Origin: Paenibacillus sp. N3.4
GTDB lineage: Bacteria > Bacillota > Bacilli > Paenibacillales > NBRC-103111
Direction of reading: 5' to 3'
Length of the DNA stretch: 64,000 nucleotides
NCBI RefSeq assembly: GCF_008017805.1
Contig: NZ_VRTT01000011.1
Coordinates: forward strand, 1 to 64,000
Part shown: positions 1-8,859 of the stretch, piece by piece
How positions within the stretch are numbered: position 1 is the first letter of the stretch
How the letters are laid out: each line of letters opens with the position of its first letter
The notes under the pieces: generated by a model
What the model was told of the DNA's origin: nothing
What the model saw: the letters and a program-made list of their open reading frames with translations, nothing else
Databases searched by the model: none
Translations under genes and position numbers: made by a program

Positions 1-76
1 TATAACCCATATGCACCTTTTTCACTCCTGCTTCAACCGTGCGTTCCCATATTTGCTCCTGCTTCATAAATCCCAT
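1..76 (-). CDS. Formate/nitrite transporter family protein, N-terminus only (runs off the window)
   Basis: Only the first 25 codons are visible. They begin MGFMKQEQIWERTVEAGVKK. A strong GAGGAGGAG ribosome binding site at 81-90 precedes the ATG. The short amphipathic start with an EAGVKK-type motif resembles the N-terminal helix of FocA/NirC channels, which move formate or nitrite across the membrane. The gene starts 20 bp after the hemerythrin stop, so the two are probably co-transcribed from the FNR-type promoter near 650-696. A formate channel would fit beside pyruvate formate-lyase. The assignment rests on a very short peptide plus context and is tentative. Confidence 0.45.
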   Translation of the reverse strand, partial: MGFMKQEQIWERTVEAGVKKVHMGY

Positions 77-96
77 GTTAACTCCTCCTCAGTCCC

Positions 97-621
97 CTAT
101 TCTCCTGCCTGGTCGTTTAAGTCGCTAAGGATTTGGTTAGCAAGCGGGAAAACGATCTCCTCCTCCGACAGTAGTTGTTCCAAGCATACCGAACAGGCTA
201 AGCTAAGCAGCGAAATCGCTTTTTTAAATTTGGTTGCATCTGCTCCTTCGCACTGCTCCGCATCGTGGAGAAAGGAGTGGACGAATCGTTCTACTCGTTT
301 ATGATCTTCTTCCAAAACCCAAGTTGAAGTCAGAAAGGTGGGTTCCATCCCCTGATTTGCATATTCCGTAAGGATGGGCAAAATCATCTTTTCCTCCCAG
401 CTTTCATGAGCCTCAAACTGCTGTATGAAAACTTCCATTTGTTTGCAAATTTCTTGAAGCAAGCACTTTGATTCTTCCGCTCCAAGCATGGCAATCATAT
501 GCCCTGTCATCTCTTGTACATGGTCAAGGGCTTTTTTTAATGCCTCATGTTCGTCCTTTAAGCGTTCCAGAACCTGCTGAAGATTGTTGTTATCTAACGG
601 CAATCCAAGATCCATAACCAT
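97..621 (-). CDS. Hemerythrin HHE domain protein
   Basis: 174 aa, helical and acidic, no signal peptide. Candidate iron ligands are spaced as in hemerythrin-like four-helix bundles: DEHEAL near residue 25, FEAHESWEEK near 71-80, EEDHKRV near 107, and a C-terminal LLSEEEIVFPL. The last helix has no clear HxxxE histidine, so the metal site may be non-canonical. Such proteins bind a di-iron centre and sense or store oxygen or NO, or help repair iron-sulfur proteins. The ATG at 621 has an AAGGAGG site at 631-637 with good spacing; a second in-frame ATG two codons later is less well spaced. An FNR-type site lies upstream, which fits induction without oxygen. The gene is followed closely by a probable formate channel gene. 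Confidence 0.8.
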   Translation of the reverse strand: MVMDLGLPLDNNNLQQVLERLKDEHEALKKALDHVQEMTGHMIAMLGAEESKCLLQEICKQMEVFIQQFEAHESWEEKMILPILTEYANQGMEPTFLTSTWVLEEDHKRVERFVHSFLHDAEQCEGADATKFKKAISLLSLACSVCLEQLLSEEEIVFPLANQILSDLNDQAGE

Positions 622-646
622 TTAATGACTCCTCCTTTGCTTACCT

Positions 647-696
647 TGTATAAATTGTAGGCCTTTATTTCAGAAATTGCTGTGAAGAGAATCACA
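647..696 (-). promoter_or_regulatory. FNR/CRP-type promoter of the hemerythrin-formate channel operon
   Basis: TGTGAAGAGAATCACA at 681-696 is an exact TGTGA-N6-TCACA palindrome, the consensus of Bacillus FNR and other CRP-family regulators. A minus-strand -10 element TACAAT lies at 659-654, predicting a start near 647. The palindrome centre then falls at -41.5, the classic activator position. Binding is inferred, not shown. Confidence 0.72.
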
Positions 697-711
697 GCCG
701 CTTTATTATTT

Positions 712-727
712 CGTGATTTTCATCACT
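712..727. promoter_or_regulatory. Second FNR/CRP-type palindrome
   Basis: CGTGA-TTTTCA-TCACT at 712-727 differs from TGTGA-N6-TCACA only at the outer base of each half. Its centre is 31 bp, about three helical turns, from the first box. It could help the leftward promoter. It could also act on the divergent acyltransferase gene, where a weak TACCAT at 749-754 would place it at -41.5. Confidence 0.5.
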
Positions 728-775
728 GCGGCATAGTCCATCTTGGTTTACCATGAGATTAGGAAGGATTTAATT

Positions 776-1825
776 ATGACGATGGAGGTAATGGTTTTGG
801 CTAATGAAGATAATGCTGCTTCAACGACATTGATGTTAAACGCTAAGTTTTTGCTCATTTTAACTGTGGTTATCGCCAACTGCGCGGAGCCGCTAATCCA
901 TCAAAATGCAGCTTTTTATTCCCTGTATTTGGGTATTTATACGTTTCATATCCCTATGTTTGTTATGGTAACCGGATATTTTTCTAAAAATTTTCGTCTT
1001 GATGTACCCGGGATCAAAAGTCTGCAAATGATTTTTTATCACTATCTGATCTTTCAAAGCCTTTACTCGCTGCTAGATCTATTGGCCTTCCACGCACCCG
1101 GCGTTCACTATTCTTTTTTCGTTCCGTATTCGTTATTGTGGTTTTTATTCAGTCATTTTTGTTGGCGTCTCCTTCTTTTGCTCTTTACTAGAATGCGGCA
1201 TCCCCTTGTGTTTTCGGTTATTCTCGGAATACTTGTCGGATATGCTCCGTTTACCGGAACGATGCTCAGCTTTTCCAGAACCATCGTATTTTTCCCTTTC
1301 TTCTTGGCCGGATATTATTTTCACCTCGGTATGGTCCCAAAATCCTTTGCACATAGTAAAAAATGGGTGGGTGTGCTTGGCTTCTTAGCTATTTTGGCCT
1401 TTCTGAACAAAATCTCGGTGGACCCCAAATGGTTATACAGCAGTTTCACTTACAGGGAATTGGGATCCACGCAGTGGTATGCAGGCATTTACAGGATAGG
1501 CATGTATGGACTTGAGGTAATGGCTTCCCTTTGCTTTTTGATCCTTGTTCCCCGAAAATATACCATCCTTACCGAATGGGGAAAATATACCGTCTACGTG
1601 TTTTTGCTGCACGCACTTATTACGAAAACAGCCATTTCAATGGGACTGTTTACACATGTGCACACCACTGTACAAATGATTCTCGTCCTGCTGCTCGCTG
1701 TTGGACTGACCTGTTTGCTATCGCAAAAATGGGTACGCCGCTTCAGTCGTCCTCTTATTGAGCCGGATTTATACTTTTGGGAACGATGGATAGCCGGAAA
1801 GCACAAAACCTCTAACCCACGATAA
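776..1825 (+). CDS. Membrane acyltransferase family protein (fucose 4-O-acetylase/YkrP-like)
   Basis: 349 aa from the chosen ATG, the only clear rightward gene in the first 60 kb. It is a polytopic membrane protein with about ten hydrophobic segments. The early HIPMFVMVTGYFSK stretch matches the H-x-PMF-hxxGyF motif of acyltransferase-3 family O-acetyltransferases (COG3594, like B. subtilis YkrP). These transfer acetyl or similar groups to extracellular sugars or wall polymers. The longer reading starts at a TTG at 743, but AGGAAGG at 761-767 points to the ATG at 776. The gene diverges from the hemerythrin operon and shares its upstream region with two FNR-type boxes. Its substrate cannot be told from sequence. 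Confidence 0.72.
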   Translation: MTMEVMVLANEDNAASTTLMLNAKFLLILTVVIANCAEPLIHQNAAFYSLYLGIYTFHIPMFVMVTGYFSKNFRLDVPGIKSLQMIFYHYLIFQSLYSLLDLLAFHAPGVHYSFFVPYSLLWFLFSHFCWRLLLLLFTRMRHPLVFSVILGILVGYAPFTGTMLSFSRTIVFFPFFLAGYYFHLGMVPKSFAHSKKWVGVLGFLAILAFLNKISVDPKWLYSSFTYRELGSTQWYAGIYRIGMYGLEVMASLCFLILVPRKYTILTEWGKYTVYVFLLHALITKTAISMGLFTHVHTTVQMILVLLLAVGLTCLLSQKWVRRFSRPLIEPDLYFWERWIAGKHKTSNPR

Positions 1826-1841
1826 GTGGATTAGAGGTTTT
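1805..1841. terminator. Bidirectional rho-independent terminator
   Basis: Inverted repeat AAAACCTCTAA / TTAGAGGTTTT around a 13-15 base loop, between two convergent genes. The A/T ends supply a U-tract on either strand. It overlaps the last codons and stop of the acyltransferase gene and lies 3 bp beyond the hibernation factor stop, so it can serve both. Confidence 0.8.
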
Positions 1842-1843
1842 GT

Positions 1844-2386
1844 TTAGGCTGTTGTAATAAGGCCATAAGTACCGTCATTGCGGCGATAAACAAGCTCTGT
1901 TTTATTGGAATCCCTGTTAAAAAACAAGTGAAAGTTATGGTCTAGCATATTCATTTGTAGAATAGCTTCCTCGATATCCTCCGGTTTATTGGGAACTGTT
2001 TTCATGCGCGCTAATTCAAATGGGGATTCATTTTCTCTGTTTAATGGCTCCACGTTTTCAAATAGGTGAGCTTTAATCCCCGTTTGATGCCGCAATCTTT
2101 GTTTGATCTTGTCTTTAAACTTATGGGTCTGCCTTTCTAATTTATCCGCTACGACATCAATAGATGCGTACATATCATCTCGTTTTTCCTCAGCCCGAAG
2201 CACAATCCCTTTGCATGTCATCATCACTTCAGCAACATGAAGTTGTTTATGTCCTTGAACAGATAGGGTAACATGCATATCACAAGCTTCTTCAAACCAT
2301 GATTCCAGTCGTCCCAATTTACGTTCCACATATTCTTGCAAAGCAGGGGTCACTGTTACGTTTTTACCATGTACAATTAGTTTCAT
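1844..2386 (-). CDS. hpf: Ribosome hibernation promoting factor, long form
   Basis: 180 aa. The N-terminal S30AE/YfiA domain (about residues 1-105, MKLIVHGKNVTVTPALQEYV and later KDKIKQRLRH) binds the decoding region of the 30S subunit. The C-terminal domain (about 125-180, with EEAILQMNMLDHNF) dimerises to join two 70S ribosomes into inactive 100S particles. This is the long firmicute form. The start is the second of two ATGs: the AGGAG site abuts the upstream ATG but is 9 nt from this one. The gene follows pflA by about 50 bp with no obvious terminator between, and a terminator follows it. It may therefore be read with the pfl genes, which would tie ribosome hibernation to anaerobic growth (inference). 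Confidence 0.9.
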   Translation of the reverse strand: MKLIVHGKNVTVTPALQEYVERKLGRLESWFEEACDMHVTLSVQGHKQLHVAEVMMTCKGIVLRAEEKRDDMYASIDVVADKLERQTHKFKDKIKQRLRHQTGIKAHLFENVEPLNRENESPFELARMKTVPNKPEDIEEAILQMNMLDHNFHLFFNRDSNKTELVYRRNDGTYGLITTA

Positions 2387-2437
2387 ACTGTTCATCTCCT
2401 ATGAGAAAATATGCAAGCTGGTAGCGCGGTGGATGAA

Positions 2438-3205
2438 TTAATGCTGACTCCCGTGATCCCTTATTGCTGCATCTTCTGTCTGGCTTGCAAGAATTCCCGT
2501 ATCAATGAGCTCCCTTGCTCGGGCCATTTCCCCATCTGTTGGGGTAGGACAATGTTCGAGCGGATATTCTTTCCCCATTTGCTGCCATTTGTAGACGCCC
2601 ATTCTGTGATAGGGAAGCAGCTCTAATTTTTTCACGTTATCGAGTGTACCGATGAACATGCCAAGCTCGATGAGATCTTTGTAATCATCCGTCCATCCCG
2701 GTACTAACACATGGCGAATCCAAACATGTTTATTTATCTCTTTCAGATAATGAGCGAAGCGCTTCATACGATCATTAGGCTGAGCCGTGAGAGCCATGTG
2801 CTTATCGGGATTTATCTGTTTCAGATCCAGCAGCACCAGATCGGTCACTTTCAAAAGCTCCTGCGCATAGCTCGGCTCACAAAACCCATTCGTATCCAAC
2901 ACGGTATGCAGCCCCCAACGTCTCTTGCACTCGGCAAACAAACGGGCTAGGAAAGGAGCCTGTAAAGTCGGCTCCCCACCCGTTACTGTAATCCCCCCGC
3001 CTGAACGGCGATAGTATTCGAGGTATGGCTCGATCTCTTCCATAATCTCCTCTACATCCATTTGCCTGCCCGTATTCATTTCCCATGAATCCGGATTATG
3101 ACAGTACTTACACTGGAGCGCACAGCCCTGCATGAAAAGAACAAAGCGGATGCCCGGACCGTCAACCGTGCCAAAAGTATCGAAGGAATGTATGCGTCCT
3201 TTCAT
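2438..3205 (-). CDS. pflA: Pyruvate formate-lyase activating enzyme
   Basis: 255 aa radical SAM enzyme. The iron-sulfur motif CALQCKYC (Cys28, Cys32, Cys35) follows the family start HSFDTFGTVDGPGIR, and a GGGITVTGGEP SAM-binding stretch comes later. It uses reductively cleaved S-adenosylmethionine to abstract hydrogen from the PflB glycine, making the glycyl radical needed for catalysis. Length is normal for PflA. It starts 20 bp after the pflB stop, with a GAGAGGGG ribosome binding site, in the order pflB-pflA on the minus strand. Cytoplasmic and active only without oxygen. Confidence 0.97.
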   Translation of the reverse strand: MKGRIHSFDTFGTVDGPGIRFVLFMQGCALQCKYCHNPDSWEMNTGRQMDVEEIMEEIEPYLEYYRRSGGGITVTGGEPTLQAPFLARLFAECKRRWGLHTVLDTNGFCEPSYAQELLKVTDLVLLDLKQINPDKHMALTAQPNDRMKRFAHYLKEINKHVWIRHVLVPGWTDDYKDLIELGMFIGTLDNVKKLELLPYHRMGVYKWQQMGKEYPLEHCPTPTDGEMARARELIDTGILASQTEDAAIRDHGSQH

Positions 3206-3225
3206 CGGTTTATTCCCCTCTCTTT

Positions 3226-5484
3226 TTACATGGTGCCGTGGAAAGTACGATGAATCACATCAAGCTGCTGTTCCCTAGTCAGCTTAATAAAGTTTACGGC
3301 GTAGCCAGAAACGCGAATCGTTAATTGCGGATATTGCTCTGGATGCTCCATAGCATCCAGAAGCTGCGCACGATCAAAAACATTAATATTTAAATGATGA
3401 CCTTGATTTGCCATATATCCATCGAGCATGGAAACGAGATTCGAAATACGCGTTTCTTCTTCACGACCAAGAGCTTTCGGTACGATGGAAAACGTATTGG
3501 ATATGCCATCCAAGCAATGTTCATAAGGAATCTTAGCTACGGAAGCAAGCGACGCTAACGCCCCTTTTCGGTCACGTCCATGCATGGGATTGGCTCCGGG
3601 TGCGAAGGGCTCTCCCGCTTTGCGACCATCTGGCGTACTTCCTGTCTTTTTCCCGTATACAACATTCGATGTAATGGTCAGTACGGACATCGTTGGCACA
3701 GCGGCGCGATACGTCTTATGTTTCCTGATCTTATTCATAAATGTTTCTGTTAATTGAACGGCGATTGCATCTACACGCTCATCATTATTGCCATACTGCG
3801 GATATTCGCCTTCAATTTCAAAATCGACGGCAATCCCATTTTCATTGCGAACCGGGCGGACCTTCGCATACTTTATCGCGCTAAGCGAGTCAGCGACGAC
3901 GGATAATCCTGCGATGCCTGTAGCCATCGTGCGTACAATTTCACGATCGTGCAGAGCCATTTCCAAACGTTCGTAGCAGTACTTGTCATGCATATAGTGA
4001 ATGACGTTAAGGGTATTCACATACAGCTTCGCCAACCACTCCATTACCGTATCAAAATTGTCCGCTACTTCTTCCATATCCAGAATTTCCGAAGTCAAGG
4101 GAGCTAATCGGGGTCCTACTTGTATACCCAGCTTCTCATCCACGCCTCCGTTAATCGCATAGAGCAAAGCTTTTGCCAGATTGGCGCGGGCACCGAAAAA
4201 TTGCATCTGTTTGCCAATGCGCATCGCAGATACACAACAAGCTATCCCGTAGTCATCCCCATAATAAGGGCGCATCAAATCATCATTTTCGTATTGAATC
4301 GAGCTGGTTTCGGCCGATACCTTGGCACAGAAAGCCTTGAACCCATCTGGCAATTGAGTCGACCACAGTACGGTCAAGTTTGGCTCAGGGGCAGGACCCA
4401 GATTGTATAAGGTATGCAGGAAGCGGAAGGAATTTTTGGTCACCCGCGGTCTGCCGTCCAGCCCCATGCCGCCAATTGATTCGGTCACCCAAGTAGGGTC
4501 TCCGCTAAAAAGTTCATTGTAATCTGGTGTACGCAGAAATTTAACGAGCCGAAGCTTCATCACGAAATGATCAACAAGCTCCTGCGCTGCTGCTTCCGTC
4601 AACGTCCCCTCACGTAAATCCCGCTCCATATAAATATCAAGAAAGCTGGATACGCGTCCAAGGCTCATTGCCGCGCCGTTCTGCTCCTTAATCGCCGCTA
4701 AATAAGCAAAGTACAACCATTGCACGGCTTCAGAGGCATTCATCGCCGGTTTGGCAATATCATAGCCGTAGGTCTTAGCCATCATCTTCAACTCGCCCAG
4801 ACTGCGGATTTGTTCGGAGAGTTCTTCACGCAGTCGGATAACATCTTCGGTGATCGAATCGACTTCCAACTGCAGAAGATCCTTCTTTTTTTCTTCGATC
4901 AGGCGATTTACGCCATACAAAGCAACGCGTCTGTAATCGCCAATAATGCGACCACGTCCATAAGCATCGGGTAAGCCTGTAATGATAGCAGCCTTACGTG
5001 CTGTTTTCATCTCCGAGGTATAGGCATCGAACACGCCTTGGTTATGCGTTTTGCGAATATCTGTAAACACGTGTATCATTTCTTCCGGCAGCTTAAACCC
5101 GTATGCCTCACAGGCGTCGATGACCATGCGAATGCCGCCAAAAGGTTGTACGGAACGCTTGAGTGGAGCATCGGTCTGTAAACCAACAATTTTCTCTTTA
5201 TTCTGTGCCAGATAACCCGGCGCATGTGAGGTAATCGTGGACACCGTCTGGACATCGATATCCAATACACCGCCATTTTCTCTCTCTTTGCGAGTTAACA
5301 TACTGACCATTTGCCATAGCTCATTCGTAGCTTCTGTAGGACCTGCCAGAAAGGAATGATCACCTGTATAGACGGTCATATTTTTGTCGATAAAATCTTT
5401 AACATCAATAGATGTTTTCCATTTCCCCTTAACAAACCCGCTCCAGCAACTACCTGTCTGGATATCTTCTTCTCGTATTGCCAT
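3226..5484 (-). CDS. pflB: Formate acetyltransferase (pyruvate formate-lyase)
   Basis: 752 aa, full length for the family. It converts pyruvate and CoA to acetyl-CoA and formate in anaerobic fermentation. The active-site pair Cys416-Cys417 is in [13 protein letters not shown]. The radical glycine is Gly727 in the C-terminal [13 protein letters not shown]. The ATG at 5484 has an excellent AGGAGGTG site. It lies 69 bp after adhE and 20 bp before pflA, so adhE-pflB-pflA look like one unit under the FNR-type promoter near 8250. The acetyl-CoA made here is the substrate of AdhE, and the formate could leave through the channel encoded at the window start. Confidence 0.98.
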   Translation of the reverse strand: MAIREEDIQTGSCWSGFVKGKWKTSIDVKDFIDKNMTVYTGDHSFLAGPTEATNELWQMVSMLTRKERENGGVLDIDVQTVSTITSHAPGYLAQNKEKIVGLQTDAPLKRSVQPFGGIRMVIDACEAYGFKLPEEMIHVFTDIRKTHNQGVFDAYTSEMKTARKAAIITGLPDAYGRGRIIGDYRRVALYGVNRLIEEKKKDLLQLEVDSITEDVIRLREELSEQIRSLGELKMMAKTYGYDIAKPAMNASEAVQWLYFAYLAAIKEQNGAAMSLGRVSSFLDIYMERDLREGTLTEAAAQELVDHFVMKLRLVKFLRTPDYNELFSGDPTWVTESIGGMGLDGRPRVTKNSFRFLHTLYNLGPAPEPNLTVLWSTQLPDGFKAFCAKVSAETSSIQYENDDLMRPYYGDDYGIACCVSAMRIGKQMQFFGARANLAKALLYAINGGVDEKLGIQVGPRLAPLTSEILDMEEVADNFDTVMEWLAKLYVNTLNVIHYMHDKYCYERLEMALHDREIVRTMATGIAGLSVVADSLSAIKYAKVRPVRNENGIAVDFEIEGEYPQYGNNDERVDAIAVQLTETFMNKIRKHKTYRAAVPTMSVLTITSNVVYGKKTGSTPDGRKAGEPFAPGANPMHGRDRKGALASLASVAKIPYEHCLDGISNTFSIVPKALGREEETRISNLVSMLDGYMANQGHHLNINVFDRAQLLDAMEHPEQYPQLTIRVSGYAVNFIKLTREQQLDVIHRTFHGTM

Positions 5485-5553
5485 GATGGCACCTCCTAGA
5501 GTTCGCGGAGCAAACTTACTTCCAAAGATTCAGCTTGTGAGCTTCCTGCACGA

Positions 5554-8159
5554 TTAAAACTTACCGTAAAAAGCGTTTCGATACACATCAGCCAACTCTG
5601 TCACTAATGGCATCCGAGGATTCGCGGTTGTACACTGATCTTCAAATGCTCGATCCGCTAAGTAGTTGACACGCGTCTCGAATTGTTCGGGATTGAACCC
5701 AAGATCCTGAAATTTTTCAGGAATACCCAAGGTTTTATTCAGTTTACGGATGGCCTCGATAAGGCTATTCACGCCTTCTTCCGTTGTCTTAGCGGGAAGC
5801 CCCAGCATACGCGCAATTTCGGCATAACGTTGATCGGCAATGAAGTGATCGTATTTCGGGAACGAAGTGAATTTTGTCGGCTTTTGGGCATTATAGCGAA
5901 TCACATGCGGCATCAAAATGGCGTTTGTGCGTCCATGAGCAGTGTGGTATTCTCCGCCCCATTTATGCGCCAAGCTATGATTAATACCCAAGAACGCATT
6001 TGCAAAGGCCATTCCTGCGATTGTTGAAGCATTATGCATCTTCTCACGGGCCACAGGGTCTGCGGTGGCAAACGATTTCTCTAAGTTTTGGAACACCAAT
6101 TGGATGGCCTTCATCGCTAAACCATCGGAATAATCATTAGACATAACGGACACATACGCTTCAATCGCATGGGTCAGGACGTCCATACCCGTGTCGGCTA
6201 CCGCAGTCTTCGGCAAGCTGTACACATAATCTGGATCAATGATCGCTACGTCAGGTGTAAGCTCATAATCGGCAAGCGGGTACTTGGTATTGCCCTTCTC
6301 TTTATCTGTAATGACAGCGAAAGATGTCACTTCCGAGCCTGTACCCGAAGTCGTAGGAATCGCCACAAATTTCGCTTTGCGCCCCAGACGCGGATATTTG
6401 TAAACCCGTTTGCGAATGTCCATGAATTTTGCTTCAAGGCATCAAAGCTGGTATCCGGATATTCATAGAACAACCACATCGCTTTAGCTGCATCCATCGG
6501 CGACCCGCCGCCTAAGGCAATAATGCAATCCGGCTGGAAGCTTGCCATCTGTACGCGACCGCGTTCCACCGTTTCAACGGATGGGTCTGGCTCCACATCA
6601 GAGAACACTTCAATATAGACAGGCAGTTGTCGCTTGCGAAGATAATATTCCACACGCTCAACGTAACCGAGCTTCACCATCATCGGATCTGTGACAATCA
6701 TGACTCGTTTAATATCAGGCATTTTCTCTAAGTACTGCGTAGCGCCTTTTTCAAAATAAATCTTCGGTGGTATTTTGAACCACTGCATATTGACAGTGCG
6801 GTAAGCAACGCGCTTCACATTGATCAGGTTCACGGCGCTCACGTTAGAAGTAGTCGAGTTATGACCATATGAGCCGCAGCCTAGTGTCAAGGAAGGTAAG
6901 TTTGTATTGTAAATATCACCAATTGCACCGTGAGTAGATGGTGAATTAACAATGATACGTCCAGTTTGAAGCTTATTAGAGAATGCCTGGATGACCTCTG
7001 TATCTTGAGAATGTATGACGGAGGAATGTCCCATGCCGCCAAATTTAACTACTTCCGCAGCTCGATCAATCCCTTGCTCAGCGTTCTTCACTTTGTAGCA
7101 AGCAAGCACAGGGCTTAGCTTCTCCGCGGATAATGGAAATGCCTCACCGACACCCGCTAATTCCGCAACTAATATTTTTGTCGTCACAGGCACCTTAATC
7201 CCAGCCATCTCCGCGATTTTCGGGGCAGATTGACCAACAATAACCGCGTTAACGACACATTTCTCAGCATTAATGACCAACTTAGAAACAGCTTCTGTTT
7301 CTTCTTTATTCAAGAAGTAACACCCCTGATCAGCCATCAGCTTCCTTGTTTCCGCGTATACCGATTCCTCAATAATGACAGCTTGTTCAGAGGCGCATAT
7401 CATACCGTTATCAAACGTCTTCGATAGGATCAAATCATTGACAGCCTGCTGCAAATTGGCCGTTTTCTCAATAAAGCAAGGTACGTTGCCAGGTCCAACG
7501 CCCAGTGCCGGCTTGCCCGTGCTGTAAGCTGCTTTCACCATCGAAGACCCTCCAGTTGCCAGAACAAGCGCCACATCTGGATGATTCATCAGCAGTTGAG
7601 TTGCTTCCACGGATGGATGTTTCACCCATTGAATGCAATGTTCGGGTGCCCCTGCCTTAACGGCTGCTTCCAGTAATGTTGCTGCTGCCGCGCTGCTTGA
7701 TTGCTGAGCAGACGGATGAAAAGCGAAGATGATCGGGTTTCGGGTTTTCGTCGCAATTAATGATTTGAACATCGTCGTCGAAGTGGGGTTCGTGACCGGC
7801 GTAACACCAGCGATAATACCAACAGGTTCAGCCACCATTTGGTAATTTTCATACGCATTTTCCTCAATCACGCCAACTGTTTTGTTATTTTTGATACTGT
7901 GATAAATATATTCCGTAGCGAATAAATTTTTGGTGATTTTATCCTCGTAGACACCACGACCGGTTTCTTCCACTGCCAGCTTGGCAAGAACCATATGCCG
8001 ATCGATGCCGGCTAATGCCATTTGCTGTACAATGTGGTCTACCTGACTTTGATCCAGCTTAAGAAATTGCTGCTGCGCTTGCTTGGCTCTAGCTACCAGT
8101 TGGTTAACTTCGTCTTGAGCAGAAATTTGATCTAATGTTTTCGCTTCCTTGGTTGTCAT
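5554..8159 (-). pseudogene. adhE: Bifunctional acetaldehyde-CoA/alcohol dehydrogenase, frameshifted
   Basis: One gene split into two frames. The upstream part carries the aldehyde dehydrogenase domain, with catalytic Cys255 in NGMICASEQ and VGPGNVP, and the start of the iron-dependent alcohol dehydrogenase domain. The downstream part carries the rest, with GTGSEVT and iron-ligand histidines in FLGINHSLAHKWGG and YHTAHG. The frames join near LKQ / MDIRKRVYK. The four-base T run at 6427-6430 would restore the frame with one extra T, giving 868 aa, the family length. AdhE reduces acetyl-CoA to ethanol with NADH, balancing redox beside PflB. The ATG at 8159 is chosen because a GAGGAG site precedes it and the homologous protein begins there; the upstream TTG at 8237 overlaps the -10 region. 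Loss in a homopolymer could be a sequencing error. Confidence 0.93.
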
Positions 8160-8222
8160 ACTTTCATCCACTCCTCTATTTTTCAATAATGTGTGGCTGT
8201 TAACTTGTTGTTCTATCTTTAG

Positions 8223-8263
8223 ATTAAACTTAATCAATAAGCCTCACTATGATAAAAATCACA
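8223..8263 (-). promoter_or_regulatory. FNR-type promoter of adhE-pflBA
   Basis: On the plus strand TATGA-TAAAAA-TCACA at 8248-8263 matches TGTGA-N6-TCACA with one mismatch. A minus-strand -10 candidate TTTAAT lies at 8228-8223, placing the box centre near -40. It resembles the hemerythrin promoter and fits oxygen-limited induction of the fermentation genes. Confidence 0.62.
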
Positions 8264-8331
8264 AACCAAGTGTTTATAAATTCCGTATCCTTGAACACAT
8301 TATGAATGATTTCACATGATTATTATAAAAA

Positions 8332-8375
8332 AATACCTATTCTTAATCTCAGAGCATACTGAGAGAATAGGTATT
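8332..8375 (-). terminator. Rho-independent terminator
   Basis: Stem AATACCTATTCT / AGAATAGGTATT with an inner CTCAG/CTGAG pairing. On the minus strand it is followed by a run of T. It lies just beyond the stop of the GH43-like pseudogene and insulates the adhE promoter from leftward read-through. Confidence 0.8.
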
Positions 8376-8391
8376 GTTTATGAATATCTTC

Positions 8392-8783
8392 TTATCTAAG
8401 AGCTATTGGTTGACTGGTTGCAACTGCAATACAACGAAACTCATATTGTCCTTCAAATATTTTCAGCTTTGTCAGGTCTCCGACTTTATCATGCCTGCAC
8501 GCGCAATAAAAATGATACAGCACGCCATTCCAATAAATAACACTAGACTTATGGGCATGAATTTCGTCAAGTTCTCCTTGCTCTCCGTATGGGATTAATG
8601 GCTCTTCCCCACATCGCCAATCTGTTAAATCGTCAGATACTGCCAGAGCACTCTGCGCGTGATTGCCATCGAAACCAAAGGCAAAATTTACATGTAGTCA
8701 GCAACGTGCTTTTGTCCATGACTTATCCTTTGACAAATATGATGTTTCCATGGGTGCATCACATGAATATCGATCTTCGACAT
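8392..8783 (-). pseudogene. Deleted copy of the GH43/GH130-like gene at 34354-35409
   Basis: Bases 8392-8691 are nearly identical to the 3-prime third of the intact enzyme gene at 34354-35409. Bases 8765-8815 match that gene's start codon, first codons (MSKIDI) and ribosome binding site. The middle of the gene is missing. In its place is a 71-bp piece (8692-8762) that resembles 33998-34068, sequence lying outside the intact gene. The start-side reading frame runs into a stop after about 30 codons. The near identity implies a recent duplication followed by internal deletion or a recombination patch. It should make no active enzyme. Confidence 0.85.
8692..8762. repeat. 71-bp segment related to 33998-34068
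   Basis: About 87% identical by eye to 33998-34068. On the minus strand both copies can encode a similar peptide (HPWKHHI-QRISH-Q), so this may be a shared gene fragment. I do not recognise the parent gene. Confidence 0.65.
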
Positions 8784-8814
8784 GATGAACCACCTATCTT
8801 TCGTATTTTGTAAT

Positions 8815-8847
8815 AAAAACACCTGCCCCCATGGAGGAGCAAGTGTT
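8815..8847 (-). terminator. Terminator of the locus A modular glycosidase
   Basis: On the minus strand AACACTTGCTCC pairs, with wobbles, to GGGGCAGGTGTT and is followed by TTTTTATTA. It lies 13 bp past the glycosidase stop. The paralogue at 41926 ends with a similar but perfectly paired terminator. Confidence 0.8.
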
Positions 8848-8859
8848 CAGTCAATCTTG

